Shown here one piece after another: positions 9,435 to 20,454 of a DNA stretch of 64,000 bases. Every line of letters starts with the position of its first letter. Position 1 is the first letter of the stretch. Source of the stretch: CAZHHH01 sp052400685 (GTDB taxonomy: Bacteria > Bacteroidota > Bacteroidia > Bacteroidales > Marinilabiliaceae); the NCBI GenBank assembly GCA_052400685.1, contig JBQTGJ010000006.1, one strand, 5' to 3'. The translations under genes were made by a program, and so were the position numbers. The notes beneath the pieces are model-generated. The model made no database searches and was not told the origin of the DNA. It saw nothing but the letters and a program-made list of their open reading frames with translations.

Positions 9435-10055
9435 ATGACAACTTTTGCAATAACGATAGGTCGTGAGCCGGGAAGCGGCGGAAAAATAATCGCACAACAA
9501 TTAGGAAAACTAATGAACCTGCCCGTTTACGACAAAGAACTCATCAATATGGCCTCAAAAGATAGTGGCTTGGGAAAAGAATTTTTTGAGGAAATGGATG
9601 AAAAAGTAGGTCACAGCACTTTTGGCGGGTTATTCGGTTTACGAAATTCATTAATGGATGAAGTATTTTCAGGGCATTATTTAAGTCATGAAGCCTTGTT
9701 TCAGATTCAAAGTGATGTCATTCGAAAAATAGCGGCATCACAATCCGTTATATTTGTTGGACGCTGTGCCGATTATGTGTTAAAAAATCAGCCAAACACA
9801 CTAAACATATTCATCTCCGCCAACCGGGAAGACCGCATCGAACGTATATCTAAATACGAAAGCATCGATAAAGATAAAGCCAGCGAATGGATAGAAAAAA
9901 TGGACAAAAAAAGAGCCGGCTATTACTACTATTTTAGCAACAAAAAATGGGGTAAAGCTACGTCCTATCACCTTTGCATTAACAGTTCTGTATTAGGCAT
10001 AGATCAAACAGCCGCCTTTATTTACAAATTTGCCAAATCTAAATTTAAATTATAG
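9435..10055 (+). CDS. Cytidylate kinase-like family protein
   Basis: A 206-residue P-loop protein. The N-terminal ITIGREPGSGGKIIAQQLG is a Walker-A-like loop of the cytidylate-kinase-like family common in Bacteroidota and Firmicutes. Downstream are VYDKELINMASKDSG, VIFVGRCADYVL, and a lid-like ANREDRIERISKYESID. The true substrate of this family is not established; it is distinct from canonical Cmk. It probably shares a transcript with the MATE gene. Confidence 0.8.
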   Translation: MTTFAITIGREPGSGGKIIAQQLGKLMNLPVYDKELINMASKDSGLGKEFFEEMDEKVGHSTFGGLFGLRNSLMDEVFSGHYLSHEALFQIQSDVIRKIAASQSVIFVGRCADYVLKNQPNTLNIFISANREDRIERISKYESIDKDKASEWIEKMDKKRAGYYYYFSNKKWGKATSYHLCINSSVLGIDQTAAFIYKFAKSKFKL

Positions 10056-10214
10056 TCATTTTAAATGACACTCAACATCACAAACAAATCATTAGAAACT
10101 ATTCCAACAGCAAACATTGACAAATAAATTACAGCGTCCCACTACACCAATCTATTCAACTCAATGTTACAGTTATCCTTATAATTCAACAAATAGTATC
10201 AGCCAAAAAACCCC

Positions 10215-10290
10215 ATTCTTTTCGCATCGCCCGCTTTCAAAATGATTATTTGCACTAGCAAACTCACATGTATCAAACTTTACAAGCCGA
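10215..10290 (+). repeat. Palindromic intergenic element, copy 2 (degenerate)
   Basis: The element retains TTCAAAATG, then an inner hairpin TTTGC-ACTA-GCAAA (10249-10262). Other copies have TTTAC/GTAAA here, so both sides changed together. The right side has ACATGTATCAAA and ACTTTACAAGCC. It sits in the 10056-10532 gap upstream of the Bat operon. The rest of that gap is AT-rich and must hold the operon promoter, which I could not place. Confidence 0.5.
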
Positions 10291-10532
10291 TAAAATGAAA
10301 CTTACTTATCTGCTACCAGACTTTTCCTATAAGAAATAAATAATTCTTACTACTCAAAACGCCCGAAAAACAAGAAAATTTATTCAACTTTGGAACAATT
10401 CTTGTAAAAAAGATCGAGAGCTATTAAGTATAAAGCTTAATGCTTTCAGAAAAAACACAAGTCAAAGTGTTTCACTCCGAAATCAAAATATACAATAAAT
10501 TATAACTTTAACAATTGATAAAACCTCTGGTT

Positions 10533-11528
10533 ATGGATCAAACTGTTGACATTAAAGAACTCAATGAGCGAATTAAACAAGAGAGCTCATTCGTAGATTT
10601 ACTGACCCTGGAAATGAACAAAGTCATTGTAGGGCAAAAACATTTGGTAGAAAGTTTGCTGGTTGGCCTTCTGTCCGACGGTCACATTCTTTTGGAGGGT
10701 GTTCCCGGTTTGGCAAAAACACTGGCCATCAATACACTGGCCACCATCGTGGATGCCAAATTCAGCCGAATACAGTTCACACCCGATTTGCTGCCTGCCG
10801 ACTTATTGGGAACCATGATATACAGTCAGAAAAACGAAGAATTTGTTGTAAAAAAAGGACCGGTCTTCACCAACTTTGTGTTAGCTGATGAAATTAACCG
10901 CGCCCCGGCAAAGGTACAGAGTGCCCTTTTGGAAGCCATGCAGGAACGACAGGTTACCATTGGCGAAAACACCTACAAACTGCCCAATCCATTTCTGGTA
11001 ATGGCCACACAAAACCCCATTGAACAGGAAGGAACCTATCCTCTTCCCGAAGCCCAGGTTGACCGTTTTATGCTAAAAGTTGTGATCTCGTACCCCGAAA
11101 AAGCAGAAGAACAACAAATTATCCGTCACAATCTGGCACAAAGCTTCCCTAAAGCCTCCAAAATACTTAAACCCGATGATATTATCCGTGCCCGCCAAGT
11201 GGTCAAGGATGTATATATGGACGAAAAAATAGAGAAATATATTGTTGACATCGTCTTTGCAACGCGTTTTCCGGAAAACTATAAATTGGAAAAATTCAAA
11301 GATATGATTTCTTTCGGCGCCTCACCACGTGCCAGTATTAGCCTTGCCATGGCAGCAAAAGCCTACGCCTTCATCAAACGCAGAGGCTATGTTATTCCCG
11401 AAGACATACGCGCGGTATGCCATGATGTATTACGTCACCGTATCGGGTTATCGTACGAAGCTGAAGCCAACAATCTGACATCCGAGGAAATCATCAGTGA
11501 AATTTTAAATTCTGTTGAAGTACCATAG
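10533..11528 (+). CDS. MoxR family AAA+ ATPase
   Basis: About 331 residues from ATG 10533 (MDQTVDIKEL); an upstream in-frame TTG at 10515 is less likely. AAA_3 core: Walker A GVPGLAKT, Walker B VLADEINRAP, the PNPFLVMATQNPIEQEGTYPLPEAQVDRF sensor region, and a C-terminal lid. MoxR ATPases act as chaperones for von Willebrand A-domain partners. Here it heads an eight-gene operon with DUF58 and BatA-E proteins, the classic Bacteroides aerotolerance arrangement. Confidence 0.93.
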   Translation: MDQTVDIKELNERIKQESSFVDLLTLEMNKVIVGQKHLVESLLVGLLSDGHILLEGVPGLAKTLAINTLATIVDAKFSRIQFTPDLLPADLLGTMIYSQKNEEFVVKKGPVFTNFVLADEINRAPAKVQSALLEAMQERQVTIGENTYKLPNPFLVMATQNPIEQEGTYPLPEAQVDRFMLKVVISYPEKAEEQQIIRHNLAQSFPKASKILKPDDIIRARQVVKDVYMDEKIEKYIVDIVFATRFPENYKLEKFKDMISFGASPRASISLAMAAKAYAFIKRRGYVIPEDIRAVCHDVLRHRIGLSYEAEANNLTSEEIISEILNSVEVP

Positions 11529-11610
11529 CAGTATACACAAACAGTCAACAGCAACCAGCAACAAAATAGCTGCCGGATTCTGACAATTGTGAACAGATAA
11601 CTGAAACAAC

Positions 11611-12477
11611 ATGGATACAACAGATATACTAAAGCGCGTCAGGCAGATAGAGATCAAAACGCGGGGACTCTCCAACAATATTTTTGCAGGAGAGTACCAT
11701 TCAGCGTTTAAAGGCCGCGGTATGATGTTCAGCGAGGTGCGTGAATATAATTATGGTGATGACATCCGAAATATAGACTGGAATGTAACAGCCCGCTTCC
11801 ATCACCCATACATTAAAGTTTTTGAAGAAGAACGGGAGATGACAGTCATGCTGCTCATTGATGTTTCGGGGTCGCGTGAGTTTGGGACGACGTGGAATTT
11901 TAAAAAGAACATCATTACAGAGATGGCGGCAGTTTTGGCATTTTCGGCAATTCAAAACAACGACAAAGCCGGCGTCATCTTTTTTTCTGATCGGATTGAG
12001 AAATTCATCCCTCCCAAAAAAGGCCGTAAGCACATTCTGCATATCATCAGGGAACTCATCAGTTTTGTGCCCGACAACCGCGAAACTAATATTTCAGAAG
12101 TTTTGCGCTACCTCACCGGTGCCATCAAAAAGAAATGTACAACCTTTCTCATTTCTGACTTTTTGGATGACAATTTTGAACAAGCACTTAAAATTGCTAA
12201 TCAGAAACATGATATGGTAGCTCTTCGTGTTTACGACCCTCGTGAACAGGAACTTCCCGACGTGGGATTTATACAGTTTAAAGATGCCGAAACCGGGGAG
12301 ACAAAATGGGTTAACACTTCCCGCAAAAAAAATCGCGACAGCTATAACAAATGGTGGCGTAATAACGAAATGCTTATCAATAACATCTTTACCAAATGCG
12401 GGGTTGACAATGTAGCCGTACGTACCGATGACGACTATGTGAAAGCTTTGATGTCCCTATTCAAAAAACGGAACTAA
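11611..12477 (+). CDS. DUF58 domain protein (vWA-like)
   Basis: A 288-residue cytoplasmic protein. The N-terminal DUF58 signature FAGEYHSAFKGRGMMFSEVREYNYGDDIRNIDWN precedes a vWA-like fold with metal-site motif LLIDVSGSREFG at about residue 77. It is the usual partner of MoxR ATPases. It ends 1 bp before the ATG of the next gene, so the two are probably translationally coupled. Confidence 0.92.
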   Translation: MDTTDILKRVRQIEIKTRGLSNNIFAGEYHSAFKGRGMMFSEVREYNYGDDIRNIDWNVTARFHHPYIKVFEEEREMTVMLLIDVSGSREFGTTWNFKKNIITEMAAVLAFSAIQNNDKAGVIFFSDRIEKFIPPKKGRKHILHIIRELISFVPDNRETNISEVLRYLTGAIKKKCTTFLISDFLDDNFEQALKIANQKHDMVALRVYDPREQELPDVGFIQFKDAETGETKWVNTSRKKNRDSYNKWWRNNEMLINNIFTKCGVDNVAVRTDDDYVKALMSLFKKRN

Positions 12478-12478
12478 A

Positions 12479-13513
12479 ATGAAGAACCGGTTTATTACAT
12501 CTATCACACAAATTATTTGCAGGGGACTGTTGGTAACAGGTTTAATACTGACATTTACATCAGTTAATGCCCAACAGGTAACAGCCACAGCACAAACAGA
12601 CTCTTCGCTGATGTTTATTGGCGGGCAAATGAATCTGACACTTGAAGTGACACAGCCCCAAAACATAGCAGTGGCTTTCCCTCAATTTTCTGACACCATA
12701 ACTGAAAACATAGAGGTGGTTGACATTACAGCAGCCGACACTACCTTCAATAACCAGATGATGACCATTCGAAAGGCATACACTATCACGTCGTTCGACA
12801 GTGGCTTGCATTACATTCCGCCCATTGAATTTCAATATATGGATGGACAAATGCAACGAAAGGCCAAAACCCGATCGTTGGCAATCAACGTCATCAACCC
12901 TTTTGCCGAAGTGGATCCCCAAAAAGGCATCTTCGACATCAAACAGCCTTACAATATGCCATTTACAATTGAAGAATTGAAACGCTTTTTATTCTGGGTG
13001 CTTTTATTTCTTCTTGCACAAGCTTTAATTGGCGTAGGCTATGTATTATGGCAGCGACGTGATAAACCTATCAAAAGCCTCTTCATAAAGGAAAAACCCA
13101 AAGAACCACCGCATGTGGTAGCTTTAAGGGCACTGGATGAAATCAAAGGGAAAAAACTATGGCAACACGGACATATCAAAGAATTCTACTCGGAATTAAC
13201 TGATATACTTCGACGTTATATGGAAGAACGCTATGCCATTCAAACAATGGAAAAGACATCAGAAGAAATTCTTCTCATGTTAAAAAGGATAGATTTACCA
13301 GACGATAAGTTGTTTGGTAAAATAGAAAAAACATTCTTAACAGCCGATTTAGCCAAGTTTGCCAAATACGAGCCATTACCCGACGAAAATGACATAAGTC
13401 TTATCAATGCGTTTTTCTTTGTAAATCAAACAAAAGAAGAACCAAAACCAGAAGTTGAAGAAGCAGCAAAAGCATCCATAGAAAATGAGACAAAAGAGGG
13501 CCAGCCGCAATAA
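12479..13513 (+). CDS. Bat-operon membrane protein of unknown function
   Basis: A 344-residue protein between DUF58 and BatA. It has an N-terminal signal (cleavage near VNAQQ), a beta-rich extracytoplasmic domain of about 130 residues similar in style to BatD, one membrane segment near residues 160-180 (FLFWVLLFLLAQALIGVGYVL), and a cytoplasmic helical region with ELTDILRRYMEERY. The tail is Glu/Lys rich. The topology mirrors a short BatD. Similar unnamed genes occupy this place in other Bacteroidota Bat operons. The molecular role is unknown. Confidence 0.8.
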   Translation: MKNRFITSITQIICRGLLVTGLILTFTSVNAQQVTATAQTDSSLMFIGGQMNLTLEVTQPQNIAVAFPQFSDTITENIEVVDITAADTTFNNQMMTIRKAYTITSFDSGLHYIPPIEFQYMDGQMQRKAKTRSLAINVINPFAEVDPQKGIFDIKQPYNMPFTIEELKRFLFWVLLFLLAQALIGVGYVLWQRRDKPIKSLFIKEKPKEPPHVVALRALDEIKGKKLWQHGHIKEFYSELTDILRRYMEERYAIQTMEKTSEEILLMLKRIDLPDDKLFGKIEKTFLTADLAKFAKYEPLPDENDISLINAFFFVNQTKEEPKPEVEEAAKASIENETKEGQPQ

Positions 13514-13609
13514 ATCAAGGAACAGACACAAGTCAACAGAAATAGTTACTGTTGGCGACCTGCACATCTGTTGCGACAAATCAAACGCCCAACTTCTAAA
13601 ATTGATAAA

Positions 13610-14599
13610 ATGAGATATACATTTTTACATCCGCAATATTTCTTTTTGCTGGCAGTACTTATCCCCATGATATGGTGGTATCTGCGTAAGCAAAAAAAAG
13701 CCTATGCGTCATTGCAGTTAAGCACACTGCGGGGCTTTGCCGCCCTGTCCAAATCAGGCAAAGACTGGCTTCGTCACTTGCCGTTTATATGCCGGTTACT
13801 CACTTTAACCTTTCTAATTATCGCATTGGCGCGTCCTCAGCGTTCTGATAGCTTGCAAAACATAACAACAGAAGGTATCGACATCATGATATCACTTGAC
13901 ATCTCCGGCAGTATGCAGGCCATGGATTTTAAACCCAACAGACTGGAAGCCGCCAAGGATGTAGCCATCAATTTCATTAAAGGACGTCCCAACGATCGCA
14001 TGGGACTGGTTATTTTTGCCGCCGAAAGTTTTACTCAATGTCCGCTCACCCTCGATCATAACGTCCTAACCAACCTATTCCGTGATGTTCGGTTGGGCAT
14101 GCTTGAAGACGGGACCGCCATCGGCATGGGACTGGCCACAGCCGTTAACCGTATTAAAGACAGTGAAGCCAAAAGTAAAGTTATCATCCTATTGTCAGAC
14201 GGTGAGAACAACCGGGGCGCTATAGCACCTTTGCAGGCTGCCGATATCGCCAAGACCTTTGGCATCCGGGTTTATACAATCGGTGTTGGTACCGTAGGGA
14301 CAGCACCAATGCCCGTTCAAACGGTATTTGGTCAACAAACACAGCAGGTAGAAGTTCGCATTGACGAGTCAATGCTTAAAGGGATTGCCAACACCACTGG
14401 AGGTCAATATTTCAGAGCCACTGATAAAAATAAACTGACCTCAATTTATCAGGAAATTGATCAATTGGAAAAAAATAAAATAAAAGTGCAGGAATACACC
14501 AAACATAAAGAAGAATTTTTACCCTTCATCCTGATTGCTGCATTTTTTCTATTGGCTGAAATATTCCTCAAAAATCTGGTTTTAAGAATACTGCCATAA
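13610..14599 (+). CDS. batA: BatA, membrane-anchored von Willebrand A protein
   Basis: About 329 residues from ATG 13610 (MRYTFLHPQYFFLLAVL); an in-frame TTG at 13571 would add 13 residues unlike the family. Two N-terminal membrane segments are followed by a vWA domain with MIDAS motif DISGSMQ and downstream SDGENNRG, and a C-terminal membrane segment. In Bacteroides the Bat proteins contribute to aerotolerance. BatA and BatB probably form a membrane complex driven by the MoxR ATPase. Confidence 0.92.
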   Translation: MRYTFLHPQYFFLLAVLIPMIWWYLRKQKKAYASLQLSTLRGFAALSKSGKDWLRHLPFICRLLTLTFLIIALARPQRSDSLQNITTEGIDIMISLDISGSMQAMDFKPNRLEAAKDVAINFIKGRPNDRMGLVIFAAESFTQCPLTLDHNVLTNLFRDVRLGMLEDGTAIGMGLATAVNRIKDSEAKSKVIILLSDGENNRGAIAPLQAADIAKTFGIRVYTIGVGTVGTAPMPVQTVFGQQTQQVEVRIDESMLKGIANTTGGQYFRATDKNKLTSIYQEIDQLEKNKIKVQEYTKHKEEFLPFILIAAFFLLAEIFLKNLVLRILP

Positions 14600-14638
14600 T
14601 ACCTTATAAAAAAAATGAACGTTTAAAACAACGATACC

Positions 14639-15697
14639 ATGTTTCAATTTGGAAACCCACAATATCTCTATTTGTTAATTATACTGCCTCTTCTGGCCTT
14701 TGCGCAGCTATGGTTTACCATCAAAAAAAAGAAGGCCCTTAAACGTTTTGGAAATCCGGAACTGCTTAATCATCTAATGCCGGATGTATCAGTAGCTCGT
14801 CCAATGGTAAAATTCTATCTTTTATTACTGGCATTGATGGCACTTATATTTACAATGGCAGCACCACAATTCGGAACCCGTATTCAAAATGTAACCCGCA
14901 AAGGTATTGAAATCATCGTGGCACTGGATGTATCTAACAGCATGAATGCCAACGACATTGAACCCAGCCGGCTGGAACGTGCCAAGCAAGCCATTGTCAG
15001 CCTCACCAACCGACTGGTAAATGACCGCATCGGACTCATTGTTTTTGCAGGCCAGGCATACACACAACTACCTATCACATCCGATTACGCATCGGCCAAA
15101 ATGTTCCTTTCAAATATCAACACCGATATTGTTCCAACACAAGGTACAGCCATAGGAGCTGCCATTAATCTGGCAACACAATCGTTCAGCGAAATGCAGG
15201 ATGTAAACAGAGCTGTGATTGTTATTACCGACGGCGAAAACCATGAAGATGACGCCATGGGAGCCGCACAGGCAGCCGCAGAAAAAGGAATTAAAATTTA
15301 CACTGTAGGAATGGGATCGCCAAAAGGAAGTCCCATCCCAATGGGCGGGACTGGCAACTTCCTGCGTGATCGCGACGGCAACGTCGTCATCACCAAACTG
15401 GATGAATCAATGTTGGCACAGATAGCACAGGCTGGTCAGGGCGAATACATCCCTGCCAACAACATTAGATCCGGAATCAACAACCTGATGGATGAACTTT
15501 CGGGCCTAAAAAAATCAGAATTCGAATCAAAAATATATACCGATTTCGAAGATCAATTTCAAATCGTAGCCCTCATAGCTCTAGTCGTTCTGTTGCTTGA
15601 ATTTATGATACTAAACCGCAAAAATAAACTACTTAAAAATATTGACTTGTTTACCGCAGAACGTAAAAAAAAGCAAGACGTATCAGACATTCAATAA
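14639..15697 (+). CDS. batB: BatB, membrane-anchored von Willebrand A protein
   Basis: A 352-residue paralogue of BatA starting MFQFGNPQYLYLLIILP. N-terminal membrane segments, vWA domain with MIDAS DVSNSMNA at about residue 98 and TDGENHEDDA, a C-terminal membrane segment (IVALIALVVLLLEFMIL) and a basic cytoplasmic tail. It lies 39 bp after batA in the same operon. Confidence 0.92.
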   Translation: MFQFGNPQYLYLLIILPLLAFAQLWFTIKKKKALKRFGNPELLNHLMPDVSVARPMVKFYLLLLALMALIFTMAAPQFGTRIQNVTRKGIEIIVALDVSNSMNANDIEPSRLERAKQAIVSLTNRLVNDRIGLIVFAGQAYTQLPITSDYASAKMFLSNINTDIVPTQGTAIGAAINLATQSFSEMQDVNRAVIVITDGENHEDDAMGAAQAAAEKGIKIYTVGMGSPKGSPIPMGGTGNFLRDRDGNVVITKLDESMLAQIAQAGQGEYIPANNIRSGINNLMDELSGLKKSEFESKIYTDFEDQFQIVALIALVVLLLEFMILNRKNKLLKNIDLFTAERKKKQDVSDIQ

Positions 15698-15709
15698 AAT
15701 CAAAAAGCC

Positions 15710-16477
<768 letters not shown>

Positions 16478-16504
16478 TTTTACTTGCTTTTAAGACTTTA
16501 AACA

Positions 16505-18343
16505 ATGAGACGATTATTAATATTTTTTCCCTTTATACTAATTTGCCTGGCTCCCGCATTGGGCCAAACGGAATTCAAAGCTGCGGCACCCAAATCGGTG
16601 GTTCAGGGCAGTCGATTCCAGCTGGTATATTCAATCAACGACAAAGGCTCTGATCTGAGAGTTCCCGATCTGCCTGATTTTCAAACATTGATGGGCCCAT
16701 CAACATCGCAGAGTTCTTCCATGCAAATCATTAACGGGCAAGTCAGCCGAAGTGTCAACTTTTCATTTACATACATCCTCAGGGCCGACAAAACGGGTAG
16801 CTATACCATTCCACCAGCCACAATAACGGTTGATGGAAAAACCTACGAAAGCAATAGCTTAACCATCGAAGTAATTAAAAATGAAGCCCCATCCCCTACT
16901 TCATCGGCAGCACAAGAATCAAACGAAGATGTAGGATCGTTATCGGGAGAGGATTTATTTATTACCATAACAGCCAACAAAAAAAATGTTTATCGTGATG
17001 AACCTCTATTGCTGACCACAAAAATTTACACGCGGGTGCAGCTTGAAGGCATATCCGATGTTTCAGAAGCCGACTTGCGTGATTTTATCGTTCAGGAGTT
17101 ACCCAAACAAAACGATGGAAGTATACAATGGAGCATGCAAAACATTGATGGTCGCACCTATCAGGTAGGCACATTCAATCAAAAAGTGCTTTACCCGCAA
17201 AAGACGGGTACACTAAGGATCGAGCCATCCTCTATAGAATTTTTAATTCGTCAACGGACAGCACGTCAATCACCAGGCATATTCGGGGATTTTTTCGACA
17301 GCTACCGAACTGTTAAAAACAAAGTAAAATCAAAAGCCTTAACCATTAATGTAAAGCCACTACCAACACCTCGGCCGGCTGATTTCTCAGGCATTGTAGG
17401 CGATGTCACCTTGCAGGTATCCGCCTCCAAAACTGAAGTAGCTGTAAACGATGGGATTACCCTTAAAGCCGTGATTTCTGGTTTAGGAAACCACAAACTG
17501 GCCTCTAATCCAACATTTAAAATCCCGTCTGACTTTGATGTGTTCGATCCCAAGATCACGAATAACATCACTGAAACCGCACAGGGCGGCAAAGGAAGTC
17601 GTATAGTTGAAACACTTATTATTCCACGTCATTCGGGCACTTTTGAAATACCGGGCATTAATTACACCATTTTTAACCCAAAAACCGGACATTACAAAAC
17701 GCTAAAAAGCAAACCTATTTCATTAAATATTGAAAGAGGCGAAGGCGAGGAAAATGCAGGTATCACAGCCGCCTCACCAGGGCGAAGTGTAAATCGTGAA
17801 GATGTTAAATTTTTAGGGAAAGACATCCGGTATATTAAAACCAACGACATTGATCTACGCCCTGTAAACACCTTCCTTTTTGGCAGTACCACATTTGTAT
17901 TGGGATATGTCATTCCACTGTTACTGTTCATCCTCATCTATTTTCTAAATCAAAAAAGGATAAAGGAAAATGCCGATATTAGAAGGGTAAAAAATAAACG
18001 AGCCAACAAAGTAGCCCGAAAACGATTAAATAAATCGGCCGCGTTGCTTAAAAAAGGCGATCAGGAAGGCTTCTACGATGAACTGTCGCGTGCTTTATGG
18101 GGGTATGTAAGCGACAAACTAAGCATTCCACCCGCCAACCTGACTAAGGATAATGTCCGCACTATCCTACTGGATCGTGGGGCTAAAGAGTCGGTATCAA
18201 ACCAATTCCTGGAAATACTCGACACCTGCGAATATGCCCGTTACTCTCCTAAAAATGAGCATAGTGAACGCAGTCAGCTTTACCAAACCACATTAAAAAC
18301 CATTAGTGAACTGGAAAACAGCATTAAAAAAAAGCGGGTATAA
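16505..18343 (+). CDS. batD: BatD, oxygen-tolerance protein
   Basis: A 612-residue protein with a signal peptide (cleavage near ALGQTE). The large extracytoplasmic part holds repeated Ig-like BatD domains, with FKAAAPKSVVQGSRFQLVYSI at the start. One membrane segment lies near residues 455-478 (FLFGSTTFVLGYVIPLLLFILIY), and a basic helical cytoplasmic domain follows. The family is DUF-type BatD, required for aerotolerance in Bacteroides. It follows batC by 27 bp. Confidence 0.93.
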   Translation: MRRLLIFFPFILICLAPALGQTEFKAAAPKSVVQGSRFQLVYSINDKGSDLRVPDLPDFQTLMGPSTSQSSSMQIINGQVSRSVNFSFTYILRADKTGSYTIPPATITVDGKTYESNSLTIEVIKNEAPSPTSSAAQESNEDVGSLSGEDLFITITANKKNVYRDEPLLLTTKIYTRVQLEGISDVSEADLRDFIVQELPKQNDGSIQWSMQNIDGRTYQVGTFNQKVLYPQKTGTLRIEPSSIEFLIRQRTARQSPGIFGDFFDSYRTVKNKVKSKALTINVKPLPTPRPADFSGIVGDVTLQVSASKTEVAVNDGITLKAVISGLGNHKLASNPTFKIPSDFDVFDPKITNNITETAQGGKGSRIVETLIIPRHSGTFEIPGINYTIFNPKTGHYKTLKSKPISLNIERGEGEENAGITAASPGRSVNREDVKFLGKDIRYIKTNDIDLRPVNTFLFGSTTFVLGYVIPLLLFILIYFLNQKRIKENADIRRVKNKRANKVARKRLNKSAALLKKGDQEGFYDELSRALWGYVSDKLSIPPANLTKDNVRTILLDRGAKESVSNQFLEILDTCEYARYSPKNEHSERSQLYQTTLKTISELENSIKKKRV

Positions 18344-18417
18344 CAAGCAAAACCTGTGCACAGATTTAAATAATTAAAGTTTACAGGACCTTTATATGGT
18401 TGAAAAATAAGAAAATA

Positions 18418-19170
18418 ATGAAACGAAATATCATCCTGACAATAGCATTAGTTCTGGCGGCCACATTTCAAGTAATAGCCGATGAGCGTTACCAGGCGGC
18501 TAATGAATTATACAAAACCGGGGCTTATAATGAAGCCATTACAGCCTACGAAACGATTTTGGGTTCGGGAGTTGAATCACCTGAAATATACTATAACCTG
18601 GGCAACGCATACTATCGTAATGGCTCATTACCATCGGCCATACTCAACTACGAAAGGGCGCTATTATTAGCTCCCCAAAATAATGACATCCGATACAACT
18701 TAAATTTGGCGTACAGTCAGATAACGGATAAGATTGAAACAGTTGACCAATTTTTTATTGCTAAATGGTTTTCCGGCATCCGAAATGCAGCCGATTCTGA
18801 TACCTGGGCTATCATTTCAATCGTAACTTTTGTTCTTTTCCTGGCTGGGTTGCTATTTTACTTCTTTTCACAAAGTATAGGGTTAAGAAAATTGGCATTT
18901 TTCTTCGCCATTTGGGCGTTGATAAGCTCAGCAATTACCTTTAGCTATTCGCACACACAAAAACAACGACTTATCATCCGTGAATATGCCATTGTTTTTT
19001 CACCATCAGTAACCATTAAAAGTGCCCCACAAGGCGGAGGCACCGATTTATTTGTTTTGCACGAAGGCACCAAAGTCAAAATATTACAAACCATTGATCA
19101 ATGGCATGAAATTATGCTACAGGATGGCAGCGTTGGCTGGATGCCTGTTTCAGACGTAGAAATTATTTAA
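18418..19170 (+). CDS. batE: BatE, TPR and SH3-like protein
   Basis: About 250 residues from ATG 18418 (MKRNIILTIALVLA); an upstream TTG at 18400 is less likely. There is a signal peptide, then two to three TPRs (RYQAANELYKTGAYNEAITAYE, YYNLGNAYYRNGSLPSAILNYERAL), two membrane segments (about 125-175), and a C-terminal bacterial SH3 domain (VTIKSAPQGGGTDLFVLHEGTKVKI ... GWMPVSDVEII). It is the last gene of the Bat operon and is followed by a terminator. Confidence 0.9.
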   Translation: MKRNIILTIALVLAATFQVIADERYQAANELYKTGAYNEAITAYETILGSGVESPEIYYNLGNAYYRNGSLPSAILNYERALLLAPQNNDIRYNLNLAYSQITDKIETVDQFFIAKWFSGIRNAADSDTWAIISIVTFVLFLAGLLFYFFSQSIGLRKLAFFFAIWALISSAITFSYSHTQKQRLIIREYAIVFSPSVTIKSAPQGGGTDLFVLHEGTKVKILQTIDQWHEIMLQDGSVGWMPVSDVEII

Positions 19171-19193
19171 TTTCAGCACCCTTCTTATCCATA

Positions 19194-19240
19194 TAAAAGC
19201 TTTCATCCTGACTAGGTAAGTCGCGATGAAAGCTTTTTTA
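19194..19240 (+). terminator. Rho-independent terminator of the Bat operon
   Basis: AAAAGCTTTCATC and GATGAAAGCTTTT form a 13-bp perfect stem around a loop of about 15 nt, with a T run at the 3' end. It lies 24 bp after the batE stop. The following 280 bp to 19519 show nothing recognisable. Confidence 0.85.
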
Positions 19241-19519
19241 TTATTCATAAAGTTTCTTCTCAAAAATAAGAATCGAATCTTTCGGAGGCGTATCTCCACA
19301 AATAATAATCCATACTACAAACCAACTTCTTAAATCATGAACCTGTTCTAAAAACGGACACTGCATGTATGATTCTGATACAGAAACAACTCCGTTACGC
19401 ATCAACACTAAACACATACAATACTAATAATCAACAAAATAAACATCATGGCACGTCTATTGGTAATATATCACTCCATATTTACAAAATCAGACCTTTT
19501 AATTTAAAAGACAAAAGCT

Positions 19520-20236
19520 ATGAAAACAATGTTATGGTCAGTTATACTTGCTGCTTTGACGCTTCATTCGTGTATTGAAGCTCAAAATAAAGTTAACGGT
19601 GAAGGAGCTGTTGTTACAAAAGAAATCACTGTACAACCATTTAACTCATTGGTGCTAAAATGTGCCACTAATGTTGAAATCATTCAATCAACCGAAAACA
19701 AAGTAATTATTGAAGCCGATGAAAACCTGCTACAATATGTTGACATCAAGAACGAAGGCGATAAATTATTGGTTAAAACCAAATCGAAAGTTCAATTCAG
19801 ACACTACAATCAATTTATAATCAGGGTACATGTCACCAGCCTGTCATCAATAAACAACAGTGGTGTCGGCAATGTAAAATCGTTAAACACGCTAATGGCA
19901 GATGAACTTGAACTAAGCCTGTCAAGTGTGGGCAATAATAACTTCGACATCAATGCAAACAAAATCGACGTAACCAGCAGTACTGTAGGTAATATAAACC
20001 TGTCGGGAGAAGCGACGTTTGCCAATATAGATCACTCAGGCGTAGGAAATGCCAACTTTAGCAATCTGAAAGTAAAAACACTGCATGTAAAAAGCAGTGC
20101 TGTTGGTAACGTAAAAGTATATGCTTCAGATGAAATATATATTCGTCATTCAGGGGTTGGCAACATAAGCTATTCAGGAAATGCACGTGTTATGGAACTA
20201 AATTCATCAGGGGTTGGCTCTACCAAGAAATTATAA
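19520..20236 (+). CDS. Head-GIN domain (DUF2807) secreted protein
   Basis: A 238-residue protein with an N-terminal signal and Cys18 (LTLHSC), possibly a lipoprotein although His at -2 is unusual. It opens with the family signature KEITVQPFNSLVLKCATNVEIIQSTENKVIIEADENLLQYV. The second half is a beta-helix-like array with recurring SGVGNVK, SSVGNNN, SSTVGNIN, HSGVGNAN and SSAVGNVK about every 20 residues. DUF2807 proteins are common in Bacteroidota; no function is established. A second, diverged member is encoded at 42015. Confidence 0.85.
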   Translation: MKTMLWSVILAALTLHSCIEAQNKVNGEGAVVTKEITVQPFNSLVLKCATNVEIIQSTENKVIIEADENLLQYVDIKNEGDKLLVKTKSKVQFRHYNQFIIRVHVTSLSSINNSGVGNVKSLNTLMADELELSLSSVGNNNFDINANKIDVTSSTVGNINLSGEATFANIDHSGVGNANFSNLKVKTLHVKSSAVGNVKVYASDEIYIRHSGVGNISYSGNARVMELNSSGVGSTKKL

Positions 20237-20454
20237 CTACACCAACCGTAAAAAATCACTCGATTCATCCGGCAGAGAATCCGGATGTTGAAGAAGTAGA
20301 TGGTCTGTTTCTACCAATAAAACAGTTCCTATTTGCGAACCAGTTACGCTGGTGTCATTAAATATTGGTAAAAAACCATTTTTATATACTAAAGAAAACC
20401 TAAACTCAGCTTAATTACCCTCCTCTGGAGTTTTGTAGCAGCTACTATATCGAA

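Noticed and set aside
19369..19578. Plus-strand 69-residue frame before the head-GIN gene
   Set aside because: Asn/His/Tyr-rich frame overlapping the true signal-peptide start of the next gene in another phase; no domain.
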